Shown here: positions 1-7,423 of the stretch, piece after piece | How the letters are laid out: each line of letters starts with the position of its first letter | Position numbering within the stretch: the stretch's first letter is position 1 | Origin: Elusimicrobiota bacterium | GTDB lineage: Bacteria; Elusimicrobiota; Elusimicrobia; JACQJP01 | Direction of reading: 5' to 3' | NCBI GenBank assembly: GCA_016204975.1 | Contig: JACQJP010000002.1 | Coordinates: 1-38,398, forward strand | Length of the DNA: 38,398 bases | The notes under the pieces: generated by a model | What the model was told of the DNA's origin: nothing | Database searches by the model: none | Seen by the model: the letters and a program-made list of their open reading frames with translations, nothing else | Program-made: the position numbers and the translations under genes

Positions 1-20
1 GACGAGGGCAGCCAATTTGT

Positions 21-46
21 ACTCGTTTCAAAATGTGCCGAGAATT
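21..46 (+). repeat. 26-base inverted repeat, left copy
   Basis: Bases 21-46 match the reverse complement of 7320-7345 at 24 of 26 positions; the two mismatches are adjacent, in the middle. The core begins ACTCGTTTCAAAAT and ends GCCGAGAATT. Both copies lie in non-coding DNA, and each points in the direction of the next gene: the left copy towards the 428-4964 run, the right copy towards the minus-strand symporter. This fits a shared regulatory element or two copies of a dispersed repeat. Confidence 0.7.
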
Positions 47-246
47 GGTCAACCATCATGAAGCCATTGGAGGGGCTGTTAGCCTATAGCATGTAGACGT
101 CTTTAGAGAGGCCGCGGCATTGGCGAATATATTGGGACGGACCATTGACTGCGGCTTTGCAAATTGATTCAATATGGTGTCGCTAGGGTTTAAATAAAAG
201 GGGTCCGGAAATTTTGTTTTGTTTCCGGAGGACTTGGATGGTCGGG

Positions 247-286
247 CCGCCATCCTGCCTGTCAGGATAGGCGGTCTTTTATTTTT
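247..286 (+). terminator. Intrinsic terminator-like hairpin 1
   Basis: The arm CCGCCATCCTG (247-257) pairs with CAGGATAGGCGG (263-274) with one bulged base and a five-base loop. It is followed by TCTTTTATTTTT. A strong GC stem with a T tract on the plus strand fits factor-independent termination of a transcript that starts left of or within 1-246. Confidence 0.6.
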
Positions 287-291
287 GCTAG

Positions 292-328
292 ATCGCCTCC
301 CCACGCCGCGGGATGGCGATTTTTGTTT
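292..328 (+). terminator. Intrinsic terminator-like hairpin 2
   Basis: ATCGCCTCCC (292-301) pairs with GGGA-T-GGCGAT (310-320) with one bulge, then TTTTGTTT follows. It sits five bases after the first terminator-like unit, so the two form a tandem block that would insulate the 428-559 gene and hflKC from upstream transcription. Confidence 0.5.
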
Positions 329-427
329 ATCCTTGAAGATAAACATGATGACGACTGTCAGCGCAGTTGTTGGGAGTCGTAAAAAGCGATGGGTGAAAAA
401 TAAGTCAAACGTGATCGGAGGAAAATC

Positions 428-559
428 ATGAGCGAACAAGAGAAAGTCGAGTATAAGTGCGCAGACTGCGGTAAGGTGTCCGATAGCGCCGGCGAGTGCT
501 GCGGGCAGCCTATGGTTCAAGTTGATGCGCCCAAGCAAGAAGGCGGCGAGAGTCAGTAG
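428..559 (+). CDS. Small desulforedoxin-like Cys-ribbon protein, 43 aa
   Basis: A 43-residue protein starts with ATG and has GGAGG at 417-421, six bases upstream. It has a CxxC pair (YKCADCGK) and then a CC pair in ECCGQPM. The CxxC...CCGxPM pattern resembles the metal-binding N-terminal segment of desulfoferrodoxin and free-standing desulforedoxins, with a shorter spacing between the pairs. A bound iron or zinc is inferred from the four cysteines. The acidic, Gln/Gly-rich tail looks disordered. It ends five bases before hflK, so the two are probably co-transcribed. It is too short for many gene callers. No more precise function can be given. Confidence 0.75.
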   Translation: MSEQEKVEYKCADCGKVSDSAGECCGQPMVQVDAPKQEGGESQ

Positions 560-564
560 GCAAA

Positions 565-1596
565 ATGCCCGAACCCTGGGAAGACCCTCGAGAGGAAGCC
601 CGCGACCTGTTGCGCGCGCTTTCGGAGAAGTTCCGCGACAGTTCCCGCCTCCAGCGCCCCTTTCTTTGGGCTATCGCCGCCGCAGTTGGGGCGCTGGTTC
701 TCTTTAGCTCGGTCTATACGATAGAGCCGAGCGAGGAAGCCGTCATCCTGCGCTTCGGCCGTTACGTTTCCACCGAACCCCCGGGCCTGCATTTCAAGTT
801 GCCTTTCGTGGACAGGGCCATCAAGGTCAAGACCAAGGTCATCCTCCAGGAGGAGTTCGGCTTCCGCTCGGCGAGCAGGGCGGAACGGAATGTGGATGAT
901 TACACGAACAAGGTCCTCCGGGAGGAGTCTCTGACTTTGACCGGGGATCTCAACGCGGGCGACGTGGAATGGATCGTGCAGTACCAGATATCCGATCCCA
1001 AAAAATTTCTATTCAACACCCGCGAGGTCTTAAAGAACCTGCGCGACGTGTCCCAGTCCGTAATGCGCCGGGTGGTCGGCGACCGCACGGTCAACGAGGT
1101 CCTCACTACCGGACGTGTGGAGATCGCCGACGAGGCCCACCGCCTGACCCAAGAAGTGCTGAATCGCTACGATATCGGCTTGCGCATCGTCACGGTCAAG
1201 CTGCAAAATGTAAACCCCCCGGAACCGGTTAAGCCCGCCTTTAACGAGGTCAACGCCGCCAAGCAGGAGCAGGAGCAGGCCATCAACCAAGCGGAGCGGG
1301 AATACAACAAGGTCATCCCTGAGGCCCGGGGTAAGGCGGAGCAGACAATCCGCGACGCCCAAGGCTACGCCACGGCCGCGGTGAACCACGCCGAGGGCGA
1401 CGCAGCCCGCTTCCGCTCCATGCTCGCAGCCTACCGCACCGCCCCTGCGGTCACGCGCACACGGCTTTATCTGGAGGCGATGGAGGAACTCTATGGTCGC
1501 TTCAAGGCTCTGACCATCGTGGACAAGGGAATCCAGGGCCTTCTGCCTGTGTTCCCCCAGAAAAACCAACAGCCGGCGGCCGGAGAGACGCCATGA
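565..1596 (+). CDS. hflK: HflK, SPFH-domain modulator of FtsH
   Basis: In known systems HflK pairs with HflC to form a large membrane-anchored cage around the FtsH protease and modulates its access to membrane proteins. The 343-residue product has a short cytoplasmic N-terminus, one membrane helix at about 33-52, then an SPFH/band-7 domain: TIEPSEEAVILRFGRY, then PGLHFKLPF, and later the VKLQNVNPPEPVKPAF segment typical of HflK. A coiled-coil part rich in Glu, Ala and Gln follows, then a short Pro/Gln tail. It lacks the Gly-rich N-terminal extension of enterobacterial HflK (about 419 residues). Its stop overlaps the hflC start as ATGA. FtsH is not in this window. Confidence 0.93.
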   Translation: MPEPWEDPREEARDLLRALSEKFRDSSRLQRPFLWAIAAAVGALVLFSSVYTIEPSEEAVILRFGRYVSTEPPGLHFKLPFVDRAIKVKTKVILQEEFGFRSASRAERNVDDYTNKVLREESLTLTGDLNAGDVEWIVQYQISDPKKFLFNTREVLKNLRDVSQSVMRRVVGDRTVNEVLTTGRVEIADEAHRLTQEVLNRYDIGLRIVTVKLQNVNPPEPVKPAFNEVNAAKQEQEQAINQAEREYNKVIPEARGKAEQTIRDAQGYATAAVNHAEGDAARFRSMLAAYRTAPAVTRTRLYLEAMEELYGRFKALTIVDKGIQGLLPVFPQKNQQPAAGETP

Positions 1597-2567
1597 GAAA
1601 CGGTGTCCTCGCCGCCCCGATCCTCCTCGGCATCTTGGCCCTCTTCTTCGTCGTCAACGCCTCCGTCTATACGCTCCCGGAGTGGCAACAGGCCGTCATC
1701 ACCCAATTCGGCCGTCCGGTCGGATCCGCGGTCACCAAGGCCGGTATGCACTTCAAGCTGCCTCTCATCCAGAAGGTCCATCGCCTGGATAAGCGCATCC
1801 TCAACTGGGACGGCGACCCCAACCAGATCCCCACCAAGGACAAAAAATACATCTGGGTGGATACGACCGCCCGCTGGCGAATCGTGGACCCTTTGCTTTT
1901 TATCCAGACCGTGCAGACCGAAGCCGGCGCAGAAAGGCGGCTCAACGGCATTCTGGACTCCGCCACGCGCGACACGATCTCCAACCACAACCTGGTCGAG
2001 GCGGTGCGCAATTCCAATGCTCTTCTGGATAAGATAAAAACAAAGCTGGAAGTGCAGAAGAAGGGCGAAATTTTGCCCGGAGCCGAGGAAGAGGTGACCG
2101 GCGAGATCGAACCCGTTTCGGTCGGGCGGGAGGAACTGAGCAACATCATCATCCAGAAGGCCAAGAGGGGCCTCAAGGAGTTCGGCGTCGATCTCATCGA
2201 TGTGCAACTGAGGCGCATCGCCTACGAGGCCAGCGTGGAGGCCAAGGTCTACGAGCGCATGATTTCCGAAAGGCAGCGTATCGCGCAGAAAATTCGCTCC
2301 GTGGGTCTGGGTGAGCAGGCCAAAATCCAGGGTAAGATCAACAAGGACCTCCAGGGCATCGAGTCCGAGGCCTACCGAAAGGCCCAGGCGATAAAAGGAG
2401 AGGCGGAAGGCCGGGCCATCCGCATTTACGCCCAGGCCATGAACACGGATCCGGAATTCTACGAATTCATCAGGACTCTGGAAGCCTATAAGAAGGGCAT
2501 CCCCCAGGACAGCACTTTAATCTTGTCCACGGATAGTAAATTCCTGGAACTGCTTCGGAAGAAGTGA
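1593..2567 (+). CDS. hflC: HflC, SPFH-domain partner of HflK
   Basis: A 324-residue protein with an N-terminal signal-anchor helix (about 5-26, GILALFFVVNASVYTL) followed by a band-7 domain: QAVITQFGRPVG, AGMHFKLPLIQKVHRLDKRIL and ERMISERQRIAQKIRS, the last being highly typical of HflC. Length matches the family (about 330). The start overlaps the hflK stop by four bases (ATGA), implying translational coupling and equimolar production, as expected for an alternating HflK/HflC assembly. A 22-base gap separates it from the antiporter gene. Confidence 0.94.
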   Translation: MRNGVLAAPILLGILALFFVVNASVYTLPEWQQAVITQFGRPVGSAVTKAGMHFKLPLIQKVHRLDKRILNWDGDPNQIPTKDKKYIWVDTTARWRIVDPLLFIQTVQTEAGAERRLNGILDSATRDTISNHNLVEAVRNSNALLDKIKTKLEVQKKGEILPGAEEEVTGEIEPVSVGREELSNIIIQKAKRGLKEFGVDLIDVQLRRIAYEASVEAKVYERMISERQRIAQKIRSVGLGEQAKIQGKINKDLQGIESEAYRKAQAIKGEAEGRAIRIYAQAMNTDPEFYEFIRTLEAYKKGIPQDSTLILSTDSKFLELLRKK

Positions 2568-2589
2568 AGGCCCCCCGCCCTCCCTATCC

Positions 2590-3831
2590 ATGGACACCTC
2601 ATTAGTCATCATCTTCATTGGCGGCCTGGTGTTTTTGGCCCATTTACTGTCTGCCCTGTTCGAAAAGACTCAGGTGCCGGACGTACTGCCGCTTGTTTTT
2701 TTGGGACTTCTTGTCGGCCCCATCCTGCATCTGATCACTCCCGAGGATCTCGGGAAGGTGGGAGGCGTATTTGCTGTCATCACCCTGATCATTTTGCTGT
2801 TCCAATCGGGGCTGGATTTAGACCCTGCCGCACTGATTTGGTCGATGGCCAGCGGCACTATGTTGACGATTACCAGCTTTGCGGCCTCCGCGGTGGTCAT
2901 GACACTAATCGCGCCGGTGATTCTTGGGCTTACTTTTGCGGAGGGCCTGATGCTGGGAGCTATCCTAGGTGGAACCTCATCAGCGATCGTCATCCCCATG
3001 GTAGGCCGGCTTGGGTTCCAACCACGGTCGCGCACGGCGCTACTTCTGGAGTCCACATTGAGCGATGTGCTGTGTATCGTGGTCACCCTGGCCATCCTGC
3101 AAGCCCTCTCTGCTGAAAACCAATCGGTCAATCCGGGAAAGATGCTTGGCCGTATTCTGGCAGCGTTTCTTCTGGCTTCGGCTATTGGCGCGGCGGCCGC
3201 TGTCTTTTGGTCCACGATCTTGGAGAAAGTTCGGAATCTGGAGAACAGCCTTTTCACGACCCCCGCTTTCGTGTTCATTGTCTACGGCTTGTCGGAACTC
3301 TTAGGCTATAGTGGGGCCATTTCCTCCCTGGCCTTCGGAATCGTATTGGGCAACGCGTCCAGATTGAACCTTCCTTTGTTGCCAGCGCTTAAAGTCGTGA
3401 AACTTAACGAGACGGAAAGGGCGGTTTTTGCGGAAATCGTGTTTCTTTTGAAAACATTCTTCTTCCTTTATATCGGCCTATCCATCAAACTCAACAATGC
3501 CTTGCTGGTCTTTGTAGGATTAGCCGTCACTCTGCTCCTGCTGGTCCTTCGGGCTCCCGTGGTATATCTGAGCATGGGCCGATCCACTCCCCGGCTGGAT
3601 GCCTCTTTGGCAGCTGTGATGATCCCGAAGGGCCTTGCGGCCGCGGTTCTGGCCTCCCTGCCTCTCCGGGCGGGGTTTGCATCAGGCACCGTCATCCAGG
3701 ATGTCACCTATGCAGTCATACTGTTCAGCATTATCGCCACGGCGACGATGACCCTCCTCCTTCGGAAGGGATTTTTGGAAAAGCCCTATGTCTGGTTCTT
3801 CTCCAAAAATGTCGGGGAGGGGAACGCATGA
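2590..3831 (+). CDS. Monovalent cation:proton antiporter, CPA superfamily
   Basis: A 413-residue, very hydrophobic protein with about a dozen membrane segments from residue 5 to about 395. Family marks are PDVLPLVFLGLLVGP near the start, LLFQSGLDLD at about 69-78, GAILGGTSSAIVIP at 123-136, and ESTLSDVLCIV at 154-164. The last occupies the helix that carries the ion-binding pair, Asn-Asp in electroneutral CPA1 and Asp-Asp in electrogenic CPA2. Here Ser158-Asp159 stands in that place, so the subclass and Na+/K+ preference cannot be assigned. There is no C-terminal RCK/TrkA domain. It follows hflC by 22 bases and precedes an MscS channel, which suggests a role in ion and volume homeostasis. Confidence 0.85.
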   Translation: MDTSLVIIFIGGLVFLAHLLSALFEKTQVPDVLPLVFLGLLVGPILHLITPEDLGKVGGVFAVITLIILLFQSGLDLDPAALIWSMASGTMLTITSFAASAVVMTLIAPVILGLTFAEGLMLGAILGGTSSAIVIPMVGRLGFQPRSRTALLLESTLSDVLCIVVTLAILQALSAENQSVNPGKMLGRILAAFLLASAIGAAAAVFWSTILEKVRNLENSLFTTPAFVFIVYGLSELLGYSGAISSLAFGIVLGNASRLNLPLLPALKVVKLNETERAVFAEIVFLLKTFFFLYIGLSIKLNNALLVFVGLAVTLLLLVLRAPVVYLSMGRSTPRLDASLAAVMIPKGLAAAVLASLPLRAGFASGTVIQDVTYAVILFSIIATATMTLLLRKGFLEKPYVWFFSKNVGEGNA

Positions 3832-3896
3832 GCTTGGCAGATCATCCCCTCGCCAAAAGCGAGCCGGAAGGGGCAGGCTAAGGAGAGCGATTGGGC

Positions 3897-4964
3897 ATGC
3901 CGAAGCATTTTTATCCATGGATCGGGCCGGCCGCTATCCTAATTTCTGCGATTACCTGTGGCTATCTTGCCAAGTCCCTGTTCTTGAAGCGTCTAAAATT
4001 ATGGGTTGAGCGAACCGAAAGCAGCCTGGGCGATCTTCTTCTAGATGCGATGAGCCGACACCTGCTCCCATGGTTTATGTTGGGAGCCGCCTCCGCGGCC
4101 GCCCAGGTTTCCCCTCTGGCAGACAACCACCAAGCTCTAATTCACAAAATCGTAGTCGCCGGTTTCTTCATATCGGTCACATTGGCGGCCTCCAGGTTTG
4201 CTCGCGGATTGGTGCGCATCTATTCCGTGCGGTTCACGGCCTCCGCCGCGGCGACCACGCTCACCGAAAACCTGGCGCGGCTGGCTGTCTTGGGGATGGG
4301 AACCCTGCTTCTTCTTTCCAATCTTGGGGTTTCAATCGCCCCCATTCTGACGGCCCTGGGCGTAGGGTCATTGGCCGTGGCCTTGGCGCTCCAGGACACC
4401 TTATCCAACCTCTTTGCCGGAGTCCACATCGTGGCCAGCCGCTTGGTGGAGGTGGGCGACTACATCAAGCTCGACAGCGGACAGGAAGGCTACGTGGTGG
4501 ACGTGGGCTGGAGGGCGACCCGCATCCGGGAGCTTCCCAACAACATCGTCATCATTCCTAATTCCAAGTTATCGCAGGCAGTGGTCATCAACTACCACCA
4601 ACCCGACAAGGAACTGGCGGTCTTAGTCCAGGCGGGCGTTTCCTATGACAGCGATCTCGGTTTGGTGGAAAGAACGACCATCGAGGTGGCGCGTGAAGTG
4701 ATGCGAGACGTGGCAGGGGGGGTGCCTGATTTCGAGCCTTTCATCCGCTACCACACGTTCGGGGATTCATCAATCAATTTTACCGTTATTCTGAGAGCCA
4801 AAGAGTTTGTGGACCGTTATCTGCTCACCCATGAGTTCATCAAAAAGCTTCACGCACGATACAAGAACAAAGGCATCGAGATCCCGTTTCCGCAAAGGGT
4901 GGTTCATCTCAAGGGGCAGGCGCGCGCCGGAAACGCAACGCGCGCATCCGAGTCGTCACCATGA
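3897..4964 (+). CDS. MscS-family small-conductance mechanosensitive channel
   Basis: MscS channels open under membrane tension and release solutes on hypo-osmotic shock. Three to four membrane helices fill the first half. The Gly/Ala-rich pore helix and following segment (ALGVGSLAVALALQDTLSNL) are unmistakable. The beta domain follows (VGDYIKLDSGQEGYVVDVGW, then RIRELPNNIVIIPNSKL), then an alpha/beta vestibule ending in FPQRVVHLKG. At about 355 residues it is longer than E. coli MscS (286), with the extra part at the N-terminus. Two starts are possible: ATG 3897, or TTG 3891 five bases after AGGAG (3881-3885). I prefer ATG. The stop overlaps the TerB-like start (ATGA). Confidence 0.9.
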   Translation: MPKHFYPWIGPAAILISAITCGYLAKSLFLKRLKLWVERTESSLGDLLLDAMSRHLLPWFMLGAASAAAQVSPLADNHQALIHKIVVAGFFISVTLAASRFARGLVRIYSVRFTASAAATTLTENLARLAVLGMGTLLLLSNLGVSIAPILTALGVGSLAVALALQDTLSNLFAGVHIVASRLVEVGDYIKLDSGQEGYVVDVGWRATRIRELPNNIVIIPNSKLSQAVVINYHQPDKELAVLVQAGVSYDSDLGLVERTTIEVAREVMRDVAGGVPDFEPFIRYHTFGDSSINFTVILRAKEFVDRYLLTHEFIKKLHARYKNKGIEIPFPQRVVHLKGQARAGNATRASESSP

Positions 4965-5530
4965 CGGGAATATTAAATCGCCTCCTGCGCGGCTCGGTCT
5001 CCCGGATGGAACGGGAGCATTTGACGCCGCAGCTCATGCGCTTGCCTTCTTCATTGGCTGACCTGGATACGAAGCGTCGGCGCGAACTCGAAGAATTGGT
5101 GATCCTGGGCGTGCTCCTAAGCCGCGTGGCTCGTGCGGATGGGGCTTTGTCGCCGGAGGAGGAAAAATGCCTGAAAGAAGCGTTGTCCGCCAAGGGAGGA
5201 AAGCCCCAGGAAGCGGCTTGGGTGATTGCGGCTGCCCGCGAGGCCGCCGAGTGGTCAATGCCGTTCCAGTTTGAAGCCCAGCCTGAACCAGACCGGACAG
5301 AGCAAGAGGCCGACGGCAATGTTGCCCCAAACCCACAGTGCCGGCGAGGGGCAAAGCGCCGGTGGCGGGCTGCCGACCAGGACGGATCCCGCACCGACCA
5401 GCAGGCAGAACACGGAAGCGCCTGCTGCCAGCATGGCTCCGACCGAGACCATGAGCCGCCGGGCGCCCTCATGCTCGTGGTCGCCGCAGTCCACGGCTAC
5501 CGGATGCCAGAAGCCTTTGGGTCGAACTAG
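4961..5530 (+). CDS. TerB-like protein, C-terminal half apparently replaced
   Basis: The first ~98 residues look like a genuine TerB/DjlA-N-type helical domain: LVILGVLLSRVARADGALS, EEEKCLKEAL and AAREAAEW, with the acidic ADGxLSPEE turn typical of the family. From about residue 99 (base 5255) the frame runs antisense through the end of the convergent symporter gene. There it encodes a Cys-, Pro- and Arg-rich sequence without domain character. The symporter's own C-terminus has proper membrane helices, so the symporter is the real gene on that side. I infer that the terB-like gene was cut at about 5254 and now reads through for some 270 bases. The start overlaps the mscS stop (ATGA), so it was the last gene of that operon. 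Confidence 0.6.
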   Translation: MTGILNRLLRGSVSRMEREHLTPQLMRLPSSLADLDTKRRRELEELVILGVLLSRVARADGALSPEEEKCLKEALSAKGGKPQEAAWVIAAAREAAEWSMPFQFEAQPEPDRTEQEADGNVAPNPQCRRGAKRRWRAADQDGSRTDQQAEHGSACCQHGSDRDHEPPGALMLVVAAVHGYRMPEAFGSN

Positions 5531-7156
5531 GTTGTAGAAACGTGCCAGATGGTCTTTGGGCTCCGGACCGAATAAAAATATCGCCGCTAAGGAAGCGGCG
5601 GCGGAGAGTCCGCCCATGATCAACAGGCGCAGGGCCTGGTCCGGCACCCAGAGCAGAAGCGGCACGGCCGTCAAGCCTGAAATGGTGATAGCCGCTATCT
5701 CGGACCAGGCGTTGACGCGCCACCAGAGCCAGCGCATGACCAGGATCGGCCCCATGCCCGCGCCCAACAGAAGGCTGGCCTGCCAGGCCTGGTTGATGGA
5801 GGAGAGCTTGGTCATGATGATCAGCGCGACGGCGATGAGCATGACGTTGGAACCGCGCGCCACCCAGACCAGGGCCCTGCCGCTCGGCTCGCGCTTGAGC
5901 CAAGCCCGGCAGAAGATGCGCTTGAACAGGTCGTTGGCCCAGTAGGAGGAGCCCCAGTTGATGTGCGTGTCCACGGTGGAGGCCAGCGCAGCCAGCATGC
6001 CGGTGATCATTAGTCCTTTTACGCCTACCGGCAGCAATTCGGCCATCCCCCTTACGTAGGCGCCTTCGCGGTCAGCCTGCAGCAACTCCCCGGTCAAGTC
6101 GGCGACGGGCGGAAAAAGCACCAGAAGCCCCAGGCCCAACGGCAGCCACAGCAGGCTGCGAAGCAGCACTTGCGTGCCGGTGAAGACGAGCGCCGCCATT
6201 TTGGCGTGCCTCTCATCCTTACAGGCCATCGAGCGCTGGGCCAGATAGCCGGTGCCGTCGGAATTGAGTTGGATGATCCACTGTAGGGCGAAGAGCGCCA
6301 GCAGCGGGAAGGTCGCGTTGTAGGCCCGGTCAGGGGTGAAGGCCAGAATCTGCGAGGGCTGGATGCCCCCGAGGGCCCCGGCCGAGAAGAGAACTTGGAG
6401 CTTCTCATGCATGCCGCCGAGCCCCCCCGCCTTCATATAGACGATGATGGAGAAAAGCAACGTGGCGATAAACATGATCCCTACCTGTATCACGTCCGTG
6501 TCCACCACGCTGCGCAAGCCGCCAGTGGCGGAATAGAAGGTGGTCACCAGCAGTATCGATAGCACTGAGATGAGGTTGTTGGCGGAAAGCACCCATACGT
6601 TCACCGTGTCGGGCGACGCGGTGGTCAGCTTTAGCCCGGCCGCCTGCGCCAAAGCGAGGAAGGGATGGAACATCCAGGCGGGCAGCCATTCGTTCCAGGG
6701 CAGGAAGGGCTCGGCGATACGCGAGGCGGCGAAGAACACCCAGGCCAGCACGACGCAGTTGAAGAATGTGCCGAAATAGAGGGCCTTGAAACCGCGCAGC
6801 AACAGCGCCTTGCCGCCGCTGTAGCGCATCTCGGTCAGTTCCGCGTCGGTGATGACCCCGGCGCGCCGCCAGTGCGAGGCCAGCACGAAGCCCACCATTA
6901 GGAAAGACAGGGCGTATATCCACATTTGCCATAGCGCGAAGATACCGGAGACGGCAATGATACCCGTGACCAGGAGCGGGGTGTCCGCGGCGAATTGCGT
7001 CGCCGCCATGCTGAGCCCGGCCTTCCAGCCGGGAAGCGAGCGCCCGGCGAGAAAATATTCCTGCAGGTCCTTGGAGGCCTTATCCTTATTGCGGAAGCCG
7101 GAGTAGATGGAATAGACGATGAAGGCCAGGATGATTGCGATGTCGAGGCTTGCCAT
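5255..7156 (-). CDS. Sodium:solute symporter (SSS family), 633 aa
   Basis: A large SSS-family transporter. Early marks are LQEYFLAGRSLPGWKAGLSM and ATQFAADTPLLVTG; in the middle are QLNSDGTGYLAQRSMACKDE and LAALASTVDTHINWGSSYW. Many membrane helices run to the end, including a terminal pair around MLAAGASVFCLLVGAGSVLV. The substrate cannot be told. The start chosen is ATG 7156, with AGGAG five bases upstream. An upstream in-frame start at 7195 lies only six bases after a possible -10 (TACAAT, 7206-7201) and has no ribosome site. The 3' end overlaps the TerB-like frame by 276 bases in convergent orientation, which points to a DNA junction at about 5255. Confidence 0.87.
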   Translation of the reverse strand: MASLDIAIILAFIVYSIYSGFRNKDKASKDLQEYFLAGRSLPGWKAGLSMAATQFAADTPLLVTGIIAVSGIFALWQMWIYALSFLMVGFVLASHWRRAGVITDAELTEMRYSGGKALLLRGFKALYFGTFFNCVVLAWVFFAASRIAEPFLPWNEWLPAWMFHPFLALAQAAGLKLTTASPDTVNVWVLSANNLISVLSILLVTTFYSATGGLRSVVDTDVIQVGIMFIATLLFSIIVYMKAGGLGGMHEKLQVLFSAGALGGIQPSQILAFTPDRAYNATFPLLALFALQWIIQLNSDGTGYLAQRSMACKDERHAKMAALVFTGTQVLLRSLLWLPLGLGLLVLFPPVADLTGELLQADREGAYVRGMAELLPVGVKGLMITGMLAALASTVDTHINWGSSYWANDLFKRIFCRAWLKREPSGRALVWVARGSNVMLIAVALIIMTKLSSINQAWQASLLLGAGMGPILVMRWLWWRVNAWSEIAAITISGLTAVPLLLWVPDQALRLLIMGGLSAAASLAAIFLFGPEPKDHLARFYNLVRPKGFWHPVAVDCGDHEHEGARRLMVSVGAMLAAGASVFCLLVGAGSVLVGSPPPALCPSPALWVWGNIAVGLLLCPVWFRLGFKLERH

Positions 7157-7423
7157 GGCCGCTCCTGTCGAATGCTCGACTGAGATCATGCGCATGCCGT
7201 ATTGTACTAATCTACGGGCTTAGGTTAGTTGCAAGCGTAGGCTGGGTCGAGGCCCTCTTCCCGCGCCTTTCAAGAATTACACCGTATCCGGCAAAATGCC
7301 ATAATGTGAACGGCTTTTTAATTCTCGGCGTATTTTGAAACGAGTCGGACGCGGACAGCCAATTTTACTTCTGAGCTGTGCCACGTTTTGTGCAATGTGG
7401 CTTGAACCTGAGACAAAACGGCC
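7157..7423. promoter_or_regulatory. Divergent control region of symporter and APC permease
   Basis: This 267-base gap lies between two divergent transporter genes. On the minus strand TACAAT (7206-7201) is a plausible -10 for the symporter, 45 bases before its start; no good -35 was found. On the plus strand CATAAT (7300-7305) is a weak -10 candidate. The right copy of the 26-base inverted repeat is at 7320-7345. A hairpin with arms GCCACGTT/AATGTGGC lies at about 7380-7401, just upstream of the permease start, and could be an operator. All promoter assignments are by eye. Confidence 0.4.
7320..7345 (-). repeat. 26-base inverted repeat, right copy
   Basis: Reverse complement of bases 21-46 with 24 of 26 identities. 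It reads towards the symporter gene on the minus strand, 164 bases before that gene's start. Just beyond it, GACAGCCAATTTT (7354-7366) resembles GGCAGCCAATTTG (7-19) next to the left copy, but in direct orientation, so the flanks are not a simple extension of the inverted repeat. Confidence 0.7.

Larger units (their letters stand above)
1..427. other. Non-coding left end with repeat copy and tandem hairpins
   Basis: No convincing gene lies here. Open frames on both strands are low-complexity shadows without a recognisable domain or a good ribosome site. The stretch holds one copy of a 26-base inverted repeat (21-46), a short inverted repeat TCCGGAAA/TTTCCGGA (204-211 and 222-229), and two hairpins each followed by a T-rich run (247-286, 292-328). 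The hairpins suggest that a transcript entering from the left ends here. I do not recognise a structural RNA in 1-230. Confidence 0.5.

Noticed and set aside
56-538. 160-codon minus-strand frame at the left edge
   Set aside because: It crosses both terminator-like hairpins and the 428-559 gene, and has no domain or start signal.
7291-7320. Weak hairpin GCC/GGC with A run before and T run after, as a terminator
   Set aside because: The stem is only three GC pairs plus mismatched A-T pairs, and no transcript is expected to end between two divergent genes.
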